Shown here: one piece after another, positions 21,201 to 64,000 of the stretch
Layout of the letters: every line of letters starts with the position of its first letter
Position numbering within the stretch: position 1 is the first letter of the stretch
Assembly: GCA_946811185.2 (NCBI GenBank)
Contig: OX328110.1
Coordinates: 13,558,516 to 13,622,515, forward strand
Reading direction: 5' to 3'
From: Hippopus hippopus
Lineage: Eukaryota > Mollusca > Bivalvia > Cardiida > Cardiidae
DNA: 64,000 nt
The notes under the pieces: generated by a model
The model's database searches: none
What the model was told of the DNA's origin: nothing
Seen by the model: only the letters and a program-made list of their open reading frames with translations
Translations under genes and position numbers: made by a program

Positions 21201-23916
21201 CCCGTATACCTGGGAAAAGTAGGGCTTATACCGAAGCAATTAGCCTATTACCCAAGTATGTAGAGGCTGTTTCAATAAATGGCCGGTGCATAGGCTATAT
21301 GCTAGCCGATCATAGCTGAATGGATTGCATTTTATTGAGTAAACGTTTATTTCATTTTGAAATTCAAAGTAACGGTTTTTGTTTTGAAAAGTAGTCCGGT
21401 TCTGTACCCAGAATGACCAAATTAGATTGATGTATATTTGTAGAATGCCATCTAGCGGGAGATAATGTATGGGATTTATCTTTGAAAGGGTAGAAAACAT
21501 GATGAGAAAAAGAGTAAATGCTAGTCACTAGCCTTTAACAGATGACAAAATTTTAGATTCATTGGCACTTGCAGATGACAAATTTGATGAACTCCAAATT
21601 ATGGTATTTGTCTGTGAAAGAGTATAAAACACTGTGGGAAAAGGAGAGAGACAAATTCTAGCAGATAACAAATCCAAAATTAATTCAAATTGAGCTTTAC
21701 TTCTCTGATAGGACAGAAAATGATGTGGGAAAAGGAGGAAATGATGGTTACCAGCATTTCTGCCTTTTCCCACAATGTTTTCAACAGCATTCATCCTAAG
21801 GGTTATTCAAACTTAGGATTGTGTCGGAAAGGGTTTCCACAGATTCTTTGGTAGTGTCACAGCTATTTCTGCAAGAATATCCAATAAAATATATTGTGAA
21901 GTTTCAACTTTTTACCACACAATCACAAGTTTCAACTACCCTGTCGGAGATGGCTTTTGAAAACCTTGTGGGAATAGACAAAATGCTGAAAACCTGTATT
22001 TTCCCCTTTTCCAACAATGTTTTCTACTCTTCCATAGCGAAACTTCGGTTTTTGCATAACATTTAATTTGTCGTCTGCAAATTCTTTCATTCTAGAACTT
22101 AGTCGCTCGGTAAGAATTAAGATCAAAGTGCACAGAATATGAAGTCTGGCAATAGATTTTCACTATATCTCAAACGGAATCGGAAAATCTGTATGGCCAA
22201 GTACCATTAGTACATGTACTTGGAAAGTCCAGATTGAATTTCACACCTCTGACCTACTATCCACATTGTTGAACTCTTTATCAGACGACGAAATCTTCGC
22301 AAGTCGAAATTAAAAGCATTTGCAGACAACAAATCAAATGCAGCTCAAACGACAGAATTTGTCTTTGAAAGGGTACATAATTACATGCATTGTCTGCGCA
22401 TGTCATATTCTTTGAAGATTCGACCTGTCTGCTATGACGCATCACCCATAGCATATAGAGAGGAAAAGTACGGCTTAAACTGAAGCTATTTACCAAGCCT
22501 GTAGGGGCTGTTTCAATAAATGGCCGGTGCATGGGTTACATGCTAGCTGATCATAGCTGAATGAATCGCACCAGGTAGTGTTTTGTTGACTAAACATTTT
22601 TTTTATTTTGAAATTCATAGTAACAGTTGTCGTTTTGAGAAGTAGTCCGTTTCAGTACCCAGAATGCCCAAATCAGATAGATGTGTATCTGAAGAATGCC
22701 ATCTAGTGGTAGATAATGTAGATACATGTATTGTGGTTACCACCATTTTCTCCTTTTCCCATGTTTTCAAAGTGATTTTTCTTTTGGTTTTAAAGGTTTA
22801 CCGATGCAGATAGTCCACATCCCTGGAGAGACTGACGATCAGATCGGTGTCTGGGTGCCGCATCGTAAAGCATTCCTGTGTGCAGACGATATATATAAAG
22901 CATTTCCAAACCTCTATGCCATACGGGGAACCACCAACAGGAATGCTCTACAGTGGGTGTCTTCTATAGACAAGATGATAGACCTGGAACCAGACATGCT
23001 TGTTCCCAGCCACACACGTCCTATCATGGGTAAAGACACAATACTGGATCTTCTTACTGCATACAGAGATGCGATACAATTTGTTCATGATCAAACGGTA
23101 AGGCTGGCTAATGCTGGGTACCATCCAGATGAAATTGCAAGGGAACTTTGCATGCCAGAAGAGTTAGCTTCCAATCCATTTTTAAGGGAGTTTTATGGAA
23201 CTGTCCATTGGTCTTCAAAGTCTGTATTTCTGGATTATTTAGGATGGTTTAGTGGAGATCCAGTTGATTTAAGCCCTCTGACCAGATCGGAAAAGTCTGA
23301 GAGGATGGTTGATCTCATTGGTATCACAAGATTAACAGAAGTTGCCAAAAGTGCACTAGATGCTGGTGACTTTCAGTGGGCACTTGAATTGAGCACTCAT
23401 GTGATCAGACATGATCCAAGTCAGACAGAAGCTCGAAAAATTAATGTTGAAGCCCTTGTTTCACTTGGATCAAGACAGACCAGTGCAAATGGACGTCACT
23501 ATTATCTGACCTCTGCAATGGAAGCAGCAAATGAAATCAAACTTGGTGCTGTTGAGGGTGAAATGGCAAAAATAATCGATGCATTTCCCATTGCTATGTC
23601 ACTAGATTCATTCTCAATAAAATTCAAATCCAAGGAATGTGAGAAAAAGAAGCAGACCCTGTATCTAGAAATAACCGATACCAATTCTCATCATAACATC
23701 CAAATCCGGAATGGAGTTGCCATCGTAAAACACAGAGCACCGAAGACCTGGGACTATAAGCTGATGTGTACGGAAAGCACATGGAAAGATGTAATGACAG
23801 GCCGTAAAAATATCTTCGGACTGATAAAATCGGGTGACATCAAAGTTGAGGGAACAAGTGTTGCCATTGCTGCCTTTCTGAAGTGTTTTGATAAGGACTT
23901 TAATATGAAAGAATAA
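15034..23916 (+). CDS. Alkyl-sulfatase-like metallo-beta-lactamase protein, complete four-exon gene
   Basis: The predicted product (588 residues) belongs to the alkyl sulfatase family (bacterial SdsA1, yeast BDS1), which hydrolyses linear sulfate esters. Exons are 15034-15216, 16828-17034, 20288-20543 and 22796-23916, with junction phases 0, 0 and 1. Residues 5-23 form a hydrophobic N-terminal anchor. The metallo-beta-lactamase domain follows, with THNHGDH (His120, His122, Asp124, His125) as the Zn site. PGETDDQIGVW lies in exon 4, and PSHTRPIMG supplies a later His. The alkyl-sulfatase dimerisation domain (LASNPFLREFYGTVHWSSK) and a C-terminal SCP2-like domain complete the protein. Length is slightly below SdsA1 and BDS1 (about 650). 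The substrate is unknown; the loop with PGETDD differs from the bacterial form, so true sulfatase activity is inference. The start was chosen as the first ATG in exon 1, just before the anchor. Confidence 0.88.
15290..16280 (+). repeat. Diverged tandem repeat, unit about 120-155 bp
   Basis: The motif 'ctcatgaaacttggtcaga' recurs near 15316, 15549, 15703, 15849, 15991 and 16124, followed each time by 'ttgtct..ataatatc' and 'gtaggtcactaggtca'. Without the foldback insertion the spacing is about 120-155 bp. The pattern is common in bivalve genomes. Confidence 0.75.
15413..15515. mobile_element. Near-perfect hairpin MITE with 9-bp target duplication
   Basis: The arms (taccttcagtctgaagggtt... and ...aacccttcagactgaaggta) pair over about 46 bp with one mismatch. 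The element is flanked by exact direct repeats GTGTGCGCC at 15404-15412 and 15516-15524. A 9-bp duplication points to Mutator-like (MULE) or another family with 8-10 bp sites. It interrupts one monomer of the surrounding tandem repeat. Confidence 0.85.
16498..16727 (+). mobile_element. TTAA MITE, very well preserved core
   Basis: The central hairpin (about 16560-16612) pairs without mismatch on both sides of ctggtaaccag. The right end gtggtaaagggttaa is intact, with TTAA at 16724-16727. The left end has decayed (aatacaatccacacaacgac). It ends about 100 bp upstream of the exon 2 acceptor. Confidence 0.75.
16828..17034 (+). CDS. Alkyl-sulfatase-like gene, coding exon 2 (Zn-binding motif)
   Basis: Acceptor cctacag at 16821-16827 and donor GTAGGT at 17035. 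The 69 codons are phase 0 at both ends. They encode residues 62-130 with beta strands IMIIGADGVVIVDV and the metal motif TYTHNHGDHIGG-like stretch (IIYTHNHGDHIGG). Confidence 0.92.
17783..18008 (+). mobile_element. TTAA MITE
   Basis: TTAATCCTTTACCAAATAAT marks the left end at 17783 and TTTGGTAAAGGGTTAA the right end at 18008. The hairpin core is eroded. Confidence 0.7.
19842..19938. repeat. Palindrome about 97 bp (AACATTTCGAT arms)
   Basis: The arms aagacaacatttcgataaaa and ttttatcgaaatgttctctt flank an inner palindrome around tatacatatttatata. No coding potential. Confidence 0.65.
20082..20256 (+). mobile_element. TTAA MITE ending 31 bp before an exon
   Basis: The core aggaaaaggagaaaatgctg pairs with cagcattttctccttttcct. 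The right end is ggtatagggttaa, with TTAA at 20253-20256. Exon 3 of the alkyl-sulfatase-like gene begins at 20288, so the insertion lies inside the usual branch-point window. Confidence 0.7.
20288..20543 (+). CDS. Alkyl-sulfatase-like gene, coding exon 3
   Basis: Acceptor attaaag ends at 20287. The donor GTGAGT starts at 20544 and gives phase 1. The exon encodes residues 131-215, including NEKAMPNIWAHSSIVKALR and ...YVPDLSAGIGFKLQYGRK. This is the variable insert between the HxHxDH motif and the later active-site loops. The acceptor lacks a long pyrimidine tract, so its position is slightly less sure than the others. Confidence 0.85.
20735..20985 (-). mobile_element. tRNA-derived SINE, second subfamily
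   Basis: On the minus strand the head reads GCCCAGGTAGCTCAGTGGTT with a B-box-like GAGTTCGATACC further on. The 3' region shares 'gtttaacgccgtttt' with the main SINE family. A partial relative lies at 51355-51450. Confidence 0.65.
21139..21475 (+). repeat. Dispersed 335-bp repeat, copy 1
   Basis: It shares 'tgtctgcgcatgtcatattc', 'ggctgtttcaataaatggcc' and 'agaatgccatctag' in the same order and orientation as 22383-22719, with scattered substitutions and small indels. Its class is unknown. Confidence 0.7.
21910..22120 (+). repeat. TTAA MITE copy, diverged
   Basis: Left end tttttaccacacaatcacaa and right end ctcggtaagaattaag; the core gacaaaatgctgaaaacctg pairs poorly. Confidence 0.5.
22383..22719 (+). 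repeat. Dispersed 335-bp repeat, copy 2
   Basis: Second direct copy of the sequence at 21139-21475. The pair lies within one intron 1.2 kb apart and may be a local duplication or two insertions of one element. Confidence 0.7.
22796..23916 (+). CDS. Alkyl-sulfatase-like gene, terminal coding exon
   Basis: The acceptor ggttttaaag ends at 22795. The first two bases complete a Gly codon, and the frame runs to TAA at 23914-23916. The exon carries PGETDDQIGVWVPHRKAF, AIRGTTNRNALQWVSS, EPDMLVPSHTRPIMG, the dimerisation domain and the SCP2-like domain ending FLKCFDKDFNMKE. The open frame continues upstream into the intron, but those residues come from a MITE fragment and are not coding. Confidence 0.93.
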
Positions 23917-24420
23917 CAGATGGACATTTCCTCTGTGAATTCAAACCTGTCTTAGACACTGCCTGCCTGAAGCAACCCACTACTTTAAGAGACCACTTCT
24001 TTCTTCTTCATTACCAAGTTTTATTGACCTTGAAGAAGACCTTTTTTGAAAACATTGTGGAAAAAGGAGAAAATGCTGGAAACCAGCATTTTCTCCTTTT
24101 CCAACAATGTTTTTATCCTTCCCAAGGTTTTACCCTTGCATAGACCAATCTCATCATACAAGCAAAATTTAATCTGTGGTCTGCACATACTTTCAAAGTC
24201 AATACAGGTTGCTAGGTAGTACTATGGACCACTAAGACAGGTTAAACTGTATTTTTTTGTTAACCTTTCACAACACAATCCCAATTTATCAACCCCCACT
24301 CAAGGTGCTGGGTTTTTCATGAGAGTGTTTTTGGGCAAGACACTTCAGAGCCCTGGTATGGTACTGGTGAAACCCAAGACATGCATTATAAATGAGCTGT
24401 CGCCATGACAGAACTAATGT

Positions 24421-24705
24421 TGACTGATTGATTGTATGGTGTTTAGCACCATTGTCAACATTTCAGTTATATAAGAGTAGCTAGTGCACCTACCTATGTT
24501 TTCCTGGAGTTTCTGTTTAACAGTACTACACACAGTATTCTTCCCAAGCCATTGGCTGCTTTCCCAAATAACTATCATTGAAAAATTGATCAAAGTGAGA
24601 GAGGAATGAATCCTGTCACAATGACTACAATCAGTCCTCAGGAAGAAATAGGCCAAGCTGGGGATTCCCCTAAGTCCTGTAGGTTACAGACTATGCTACC
24701 GGGGC
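24421..24705 (-). mobile_element. tRNA-derived SINE
   Basis: Tail tgattgattgtatggtgttt on the left. The head on the right includes CTACCGGGGCAT in the A-box region on the opposite strand. Same family as 36571-36878, more diverged. Confidence 0.65.
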
Positions 24706-25182
24706 ATAGCAAGTGATAATGAAAGTGGCATAACACCAAGTGAAAGTCACCCGCTGCAAATTTTTTTCAGTAGGTAATGATTATGAAGGATCATGATAAT
24801 GTGACAAATTAATTATATCTGCATCTCTGAAAATTTGACAACACTTAATTTTCATTAGGTATAGTAATCTTCATTAAAGCAAATTTATCATATGTCACAT
24901 TGTTTTCTTTCATCCTGCCTTAGAATTTGATACATAGGTATTATAAGTTTTTTTTTAACAACGAAAAAAAAATCATAGCATTAAGAATTACAGTATTAGC
25001 TCTTTAATCTTTTCGCAAAAAGTCCCGAGGTTTTACGACTTGAGGGAAATAAACTTTTGAAAACACTGTGGGAAAAGGAGAAAATGATGGTATCCATAGA
25101 CAAATCTCAACATTTGGACAAAATATTAATGTTGTCTGCAAATGCTCTTGATTTGAATGCTGCCATTTAGTTAAGTCTTTAC

Positions 25183-25345
25183 CACACAACAAAATTTTGG
25201 ACTTGTTTAAATTGAAAGCATTTGCAGGCAACAACTTAAATGTTGAATTCTTTATACTAGTATTAGGGTAGAAAACATTGTTGGGGAAAAAGGAGAAAAT
25301 GCTGATTACCAGCATTTTCTCCTTCACCCACAATGTTGTTAAACC
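25183..25345 (-). mobile_element. TTAA MITE, reverse orientation
   Basis: It reads 'accacacaacaaaattttgg' at the left, and its core ggagaaaatgctgattacca pairs with tggtaatcagcattttctcc. The next copy adjoins at 25340-25550. Confidence 0.6.
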
Positions 25346-25774
25346 TTTACTATACCACACAATCCCGAGTTCTACAGACCCTGATGGATAAAGCTATTGA
25401 AAACAATGTGGGAAAAGGAAAAAATGCTGGTAACAATGTTCGCTACCAATCCAAAAACAAATTTCAATTTTTGAGTCACATTTATTTTTTTCGTCTACAC
25501 ATGCTTTCAATTTTCAATTATAAGTTTTTGTTGTTTGGTAAAGAGTTAAAAGGGTTGTTAAAACTCGGGACTGTGTGGTAAATAATTAAGAGTTAACATG
25601 AAATTGTGGACATGTCCATATTGTAATTATTTGCAAACAACATAAAAATTTGGTTCAAATGTTTAGATTTGTCAATGAAAGGATAGAACACATTGTGATA
25701 AAAGAACGAAATGCTGGTTACTAGTATTTTTTTCTTCTTTCCCATGATGATTTTGAAAAAGCTTTCTCCCTAAG

Positions 25775-25943
25775 AAATAATCTTCTTTCTATCGTGGTTT
25801 ATCGTTCAATAAACCACAGTTGTGAGTTATGAGGCACAATAAATAATCCACGAAGGCGATAGCCTGAGTGGGTTATTCATTGCGCCTTATTACTCACAAC
25901 GTAGTTTATTGAATGATAAACCACCATGGAAAGAAGATTATTT
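25775..25943. repeat. Foldback element, about 169 bp
   Basis: The left arm aaataatcttctttctatcg... and right arm ...ggaaagaagattattt are inverted over about 75 bp and meet near cacgaaggcgatagcctgag. No coding potential. Confidence 0.75.
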
Positions 25944-26173
25944 CGATTCTAACATGACCAACTCTTAATGAAAGGAAAACAAGTTCATACTTAGAGTAAA
26001 AACGCGGATCCAGATTATATTCCATTGAATAACTTACTTACTTTATACAGAATGACGTCACTCTACATAGAATGACGTAGATTTTACCACGATTTCGTTG
26101 CACTGTGTTTATAGAGCCGAATTCATGTGTCGTGTTAGAATAGTTAATAAAATACCCTATAAAATTACAGTGG

Positions 26174-60776
<34,603 letters not shown>

Positions 60777-61273
60777 TTATGGTTATTCTGCGGACCTCTG
60801 AGCGCCTTTTGCAGGTTTCTGTTTCTGTTGTTGTTGTAAATGACTGTGTTTCAATATTCCTAATGTTTACATTCATAATCCAGCTGGCTTTAAAAAATTG
60901 CCTCAGTCTGACAGGATTGTTGCGCCCACTCCCATCTGAAATTTGTTGTCGACTTCTAACAATATTTACTATCCTAAAGCGGGAACCATTTGACAACCAG
61001 AGGTCAAGGTTGTAGCTAAAATTAGCAACTTACGATAAACAGGAAATAATTTGTTCTACGTAAAATCAGCTAGGTAGGTGGATAAAATGTTATTAAAACT
61101 CTTATTCTTGTTTATAAGTTAATATGACATATTTATGTTATTCAAACTTATCGTATTTAGTAAAAAGTAATAGATGTCTGTTTCATTTATTTTGAATATG
61201 GCCGTAACAGTGAGGCAAAAATGCGACATTTTTCAAGATCTTGTGATAGATCTGTCTACATGTACAGTAATGG

Positions 61274-61463
61274 ATGAGCTCCAGATAAGAGGGAGTGATG
61301 ATATTCTGAATCCATTATTTCTCTTCCAAACCCAGTGTTGTGGGTACTCATTAGAATCGTCTCGATGAGACGATTCTAATGAGTACCCACAACATAGGGT
61401 TTTGTGGAGAAGAATATTTTCAATTCTGAAATCTAAATCACTCCCTTTGTCTGGAGCGCTGCA
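61274..61463. repeat. Foldback element with GAGCTCC termini, copy 2
   Basis: Termini gagctccagataagaggg and ccctttgtctggagcg; apex tagaatcgtctcgatgagac is a 30-bp perfect palindrome. Homologous to 33958-34146. Confidence 0.8.
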
Positions 61464-61923
61464 GATGTATTTCTAAATGCCACATGATCTTAATTGATAA
61501 TAGATCTACTTAGTTTTATTCTATGAGTGAGTTACAACCCTTACGTTTAGAAATTTTCGATGTTGGGATAATACCAAAAACTGAACATGGCTGCTCTTTG
61601 GAAAAACACTCCATCATTGGTTAGTGGAAGATCAACCTGTTCATGTTGCACAGTCTGAACTTGTCATAAAACTGACTATGAAATCAACAGAAGATGTGCA
61701 TTGCATCCTTAGTGTAAGCTCTTTACCAAATGACAAAATATTATACTGGTTTAAATTGAAAGAATGTGTAGGTCTACTCTACAGCAGATTCAATAATGAT
61801 TAATTGATGGAATTTGTCGAAGTCAAAAATATTATGGGAAAAGGAGAAAACCATGGTCAAAAGACTTCCTCGAAAGGGTCGTTAACTCTTTCCATACCAT
61901 AGACCACACCAGAACCTTTTGTG

Positions 61924-61985
61924 GACTTGTAGATTAAGATCAGACTGCACAGAACATGCAGTCTGATCTACACTGTCCACTGCCA
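61924..61985. repeat. Short palindromic MITE
   Basis: Arms gacttgtagattaagatcag and cagtctgatctacactgtcc with inner actgcacagaacatgcagt. Confidence 0.7.
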
Positions 61986-62261
61986 TATTCTAGATTCTAA
62001 CCAAACTGTCTCTTGATCTTGCAGAGGAAATGTATTTTTAGCCTTTGAGAAAATGCAATTTATTTATTCAGTAGTGAAAGAGTTAAAACTCAAGATTATT
62101 TTGTAAAGGCTTATTTCCTTATAGATCTATAAGATTACTTTAGATTTATAAGCTGTTTGTCTTTTGACCACAATTATTACGCTTTTGTTCTTGTACAAAA
62201 CCTTGTGTTATGCACATTATCCATATTTGCTTGGCTTTTTCCAGAATCAAATACTTTAATT

Positions 62262-62468
62262 TTTTACTCTTTACCAAACGAAAAAAATTTGGACCAGACG
62301 ACAAATTAGATGCAGCTCAAATGATGATTTCTGGCTATGACAGGGTAGAAAACATTGTGGAAAAGGAGAAAATGCTGGTTTCCAGCATTTTCTCCTTTTC
62401 CCACAATCTTTTCAAAAGCCTCTCTGTTCAGGATCATTAAAATTCAAGATTGTGTTGTAAAGGGTTAA
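62262..62468 (-). mobile_element. TTAA MITE, reverse orientation
   Basis: Left end tactctttaccaaacgaaaa, core ggagaaaatgctggtttcca with its complement, right end gtgttgtaaagggttaa at about 62467. Confidence 0.65.
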
Positions 62469-62766
62469 GGAGATTTTGTCATGTACCAAGCCTGATACCT
62501 CACTGTTATGTTCAGGATTACCAGTATTTTCTCCTTTTCCAACAATGTTTTAGAACAACACTTTCAAACACACATTTCCTAATTTGTACAACATTTTGTT
62601 TGTCATCTGCAAATGCTTTGAATTTGGACCAGTCCAAAATTTTGTTGTTTAGTAAAGGGTTAAGAAACCAAGTGAGCTAATGAGGTAGTCTATATATTGA
62701 TGCAGATAACGTTCTCAGCTTCAATATACTTGTTTTTCAGTCTACAGAGTTTGAACTATAAAACCA

Positions 62767-62803
62767 ATGGAGATAGCCAAGGCTGGATGGCTTTATCGGC
62801 AAA
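62767..62803 (+). CDS. PLEKHB2: PLEKHB-like coding exon 1
   Basis: 37 coding bases, MEIAKAGWLYRQ plus one base of a split Ser codon, then GTAAGA. Short first exons of this kind precede the PH domain in the family. The ATG follows an in-frame-free AAACCA context, acceptable for initiation. Confidence 0.8.
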
Positions 62804-63359
62804 GTAAGATATTTTCCTTTTAACTCTGTACCAGAAGACCAAATTTAAGACTTTTAAAACTTGGGATAAGACTAAACTAATTGTTTGCCCTGTATGTGAT
62901 TCTAGTTTGAAAAGATCAGTGGTAAAATTTTATATTTTTAGCTTGGCCGCTTTCAAAGAAGAACTGAGGTATTGCCTTGTTATTTGCATCTTTATTCTGA
63001 TCATGGAGAAACTTTTACATTTTCTCATCTTTCTTTGCCTGTACTGAAGATATTTACTTTGAACTTGGAATGTTTGTTAACTATCAAAAGGGGAACCCAA
63101 TAACCCATACATCAAGGACATGTATAACCCTAAAATATTTTGAACAGAATTATACCCTTTTTTTAATGAAGCCAATTATTGATACCTCCATGTGATCTTG
63201 TTGTATCTTACAGGTAGTGTGCTACACAGATGGAAGAAGCATTGGTTTGTTCTGTACAAAAATGGAGATTTGATGTACTTTGATTCTCCAGATAGTTACC
63301 AGTGTGAAGAAAAGTTTGTTGTGTATGCTTTTTGCATTTCAATTAATACAGGAAGAGCA
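62767..63359 (+). CDS. PLEKHB2: Evectin (PLEKHB)-type PH-domain protein, first two coding exons (partial)
   Basis: Evectins are small PH-domain, usually membrane-anchored proteins of Golgi and recycling endosomes; PLEKHB2 binds phosphatidylserine. ATG at 62767 opens 37 bases to a GTAAGA donor (62804). Exon 2 runs 63214-63359 from the acceptor cttacag to the donor GTGAGT. The joined start reads MEIAKAGWLYRQ then SSVLHRWKKHWFVLYKNGDL and MYFDSPDSYQCEEKFVV, ending ISINTGRA. This is the first half of a PH domain; the GWL.RQS...RWKK.WF.L..G.L.Y.D pattern fits PLEKHB1/2 better than other PH proteins. The remaining exons are beyond the window. Vertebrate PLEKHB1 and PLEKHB2 cannot be told apart here. 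Confidence 0.8.
63214..63359 (+). CDS. PLEKHB2: PLEKHB-like coding exon 2
   Basis: 146 bases between ttgtatcttacag and gtgagtacc. Phase 1 in, phase 0 out. It encodes the beta1-beta4 part of a PH domain, including RWKKHWFVLYKNGDLMYFD. Confidence 0.88.
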
Positions 63360-64000
63360 GTGAGTACCTTTTGATCGTTGGGAAATAGCCTAGAGCTACT
63401 CATTATCTTTTAACCCTATACCGCACAGTGCCGATTTTTAATGATTCTTGAAAAGAAGCGTTTTGAAAATATTGTGCTGGTAACCAGCATTTTCTCCTTT
63501 TCCTACAATGTTTTCTACCCTATCAAAAAGAATTGCACCATTTGAGCCACATTGAAATTTTCGTCTGCAAATGCTTTCAATTTAGACAAGGCTATAATTT
63601 TGTTGTCTAGTAAAGTGTTAATCAAGTCTGACAGTAGATAAAGCGTCTTACTTGTTATTTGGAAGCTTTGTGTGTTCCTGTTTTGTGCGTTATAACAATG
63701 TGAAACCCTCAGCCCTCTTTAAAACGGCAAATTTCAGCTTCTTCCACATTTGACACAGCTGCAGACAACAAATTTAAAATTGATACAAATGAGCTTACAA
63801 TAGGGTAGAAAACATTGTGGGAAAAGGAGAAAATGCTGGTTACCCAGCATTTTGTCCTTTTTCTACAATGTTTTCAAAAATCTCTTCTGTCAGGGTCATT
63901 AAAACTTGGGATGGTGTGGTAAAAGAGTTAAAGTGCCTCTCAGAACAATAGTTGCTTTTGCAGTCAGTGTAGATCCAAGATCAGACTTCACAAAATGTAA
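63360..64000. other. PLEKHB-like intron 2 (start)
   Basis: It contains a complete TTAA MITE (63410-63621), a reverse copy (about 63715-63930) and the left half of a short palindromic MITE cut by the window end (63965-64000). Confidence 0.65.
63410..63621 (+). mobile_element. TTAA MITE
   Basis: TTAA at 63410-63413 (TTAACCCTATACCGCACAGT) and 63618-63621 (ctagtaaagtgttaa). The left hairpin arm is mostly deleted; the right arm ccagcattttctccttttcc remains. Confidence 0.75.

Larger units (their letters stand above)
20544..22795. other. Intron 3 of the alkyl-sulfatase-like gene
   Basis: It contains a SINE (about 20735-20985), two copies of a ~335-bp sequence (21139-21475 and 22383-22719) and several broken TTAA MITEs (21480-21830, 21910-22120 and a terminal fragment 22733-22780). 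Confidence 0.55.
23917..26173. other. Spacer between convergent genes
   Basis: It contains TTAA MITE copies (about 24010-24235, 25010-25110, 25183-25345, 25340-25550, 25560-25790), a SINE (24421-24705) and a foldback element (25775-25943). No clear AATAAA signal was found directly behind either stop codon. Confidence 0.5.

Noticed and set aside
22726..22795. N-terminal part of the long open frame ending at 23916
   Set aside because: It precedes a good acceptor and consists of MITE sequence (ttctccttttccc). The coding part begins at 22796.

Overview
The window is animal nuclear DNA. Genes are split by GT-AG introns, coding density is low, base composition is AT-rich, and introns and spacers are packed with short transposons. 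Several repeats point to a bivalve mollusc: pearl-type (Helentron-derived) elements with an ACGG microsatellite and a TTCGG hairpin at the 3' end, a tandem repeat of about 130 bp with a 'catgaaacttggtca' core, and tRNA-headed SINEs ending in ATTG repeats. The species cannot be fixed from sequence alone.

Layout. (1) 26-4914, minus strand: the first three coding exons of PCCA (propionyl-CoA carboxylase alpha), which runs off the left edge. (2) 4915-15033: a spacer without recognisable genes, holding a degenerate ~215-bp tandem repeat, palindromic MITEs, SINEs and a decayed full-length mariner. (3) 15034-23916, plus strand: a complete four-exon gene for a membrane-anchored alkyl-sulfatase-like metallo-beta-lactamase protein of 588 residues. 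(4) 23917-26173: the spacer between two convergent genes. (5) 26174-60761, minus strand: a complete 14-exon EARS2 gene for mitochondrial glutamyl-tRNA synthetase (522 residues; all exon phases fit). (6) 60762-62766: a divergent spacer. (7) 62767 to the right edge, plus strand: the first two coding exons of an evectin/PLEKHB-type PH-domain gene.

The outstanding object lies antisense in EARS2 intron 6. It is an LTR retrotransposon of 11.6 kb (38468-50049) with near-identical ~990-bp LTRs, a 5-bp target duplication (GTACC), a primer binding site and a polypurine tract. Its domain order is Gag-protease-integrase-reverse transcriptase-RNase H. Integrase therefore lies before reverse transcriptase, which is Ty1/copia-like order in an element whose proteins are Ty3/gypsy. 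With the SCAN-like capsid in Gag this identifies a Gmr1-like element. Two almost identical pearl/Helentron-derived insertions sit at the protease-integrase and integrase-RT junctions, so this copy is interrupted and cannot act as a single reading frame; it also has one in-frame stop upstream of the integrase zinc finger.

The most abundant repeat is a ~215-230 bp MITE with TTAA target sites, CCCTTTACC-type ends (piggyBac-like) and a conserved central hairpin. Several dozen copies are visible, many in introns and some within tens of bases of splice sites. At least six other foldback families occur, some with clear target duplications and some nested, which gives relative insertion ages. The genes are unrelated housekeeping or metabolic genes and do not form a pathway, although PCCA and EARS2 products are both mitochondrial. 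Exon coordinates were set by hand from splice signals, phase and remembered family similarity. Repeat boundaries are approximate unless TTAA or a target duplication is given.
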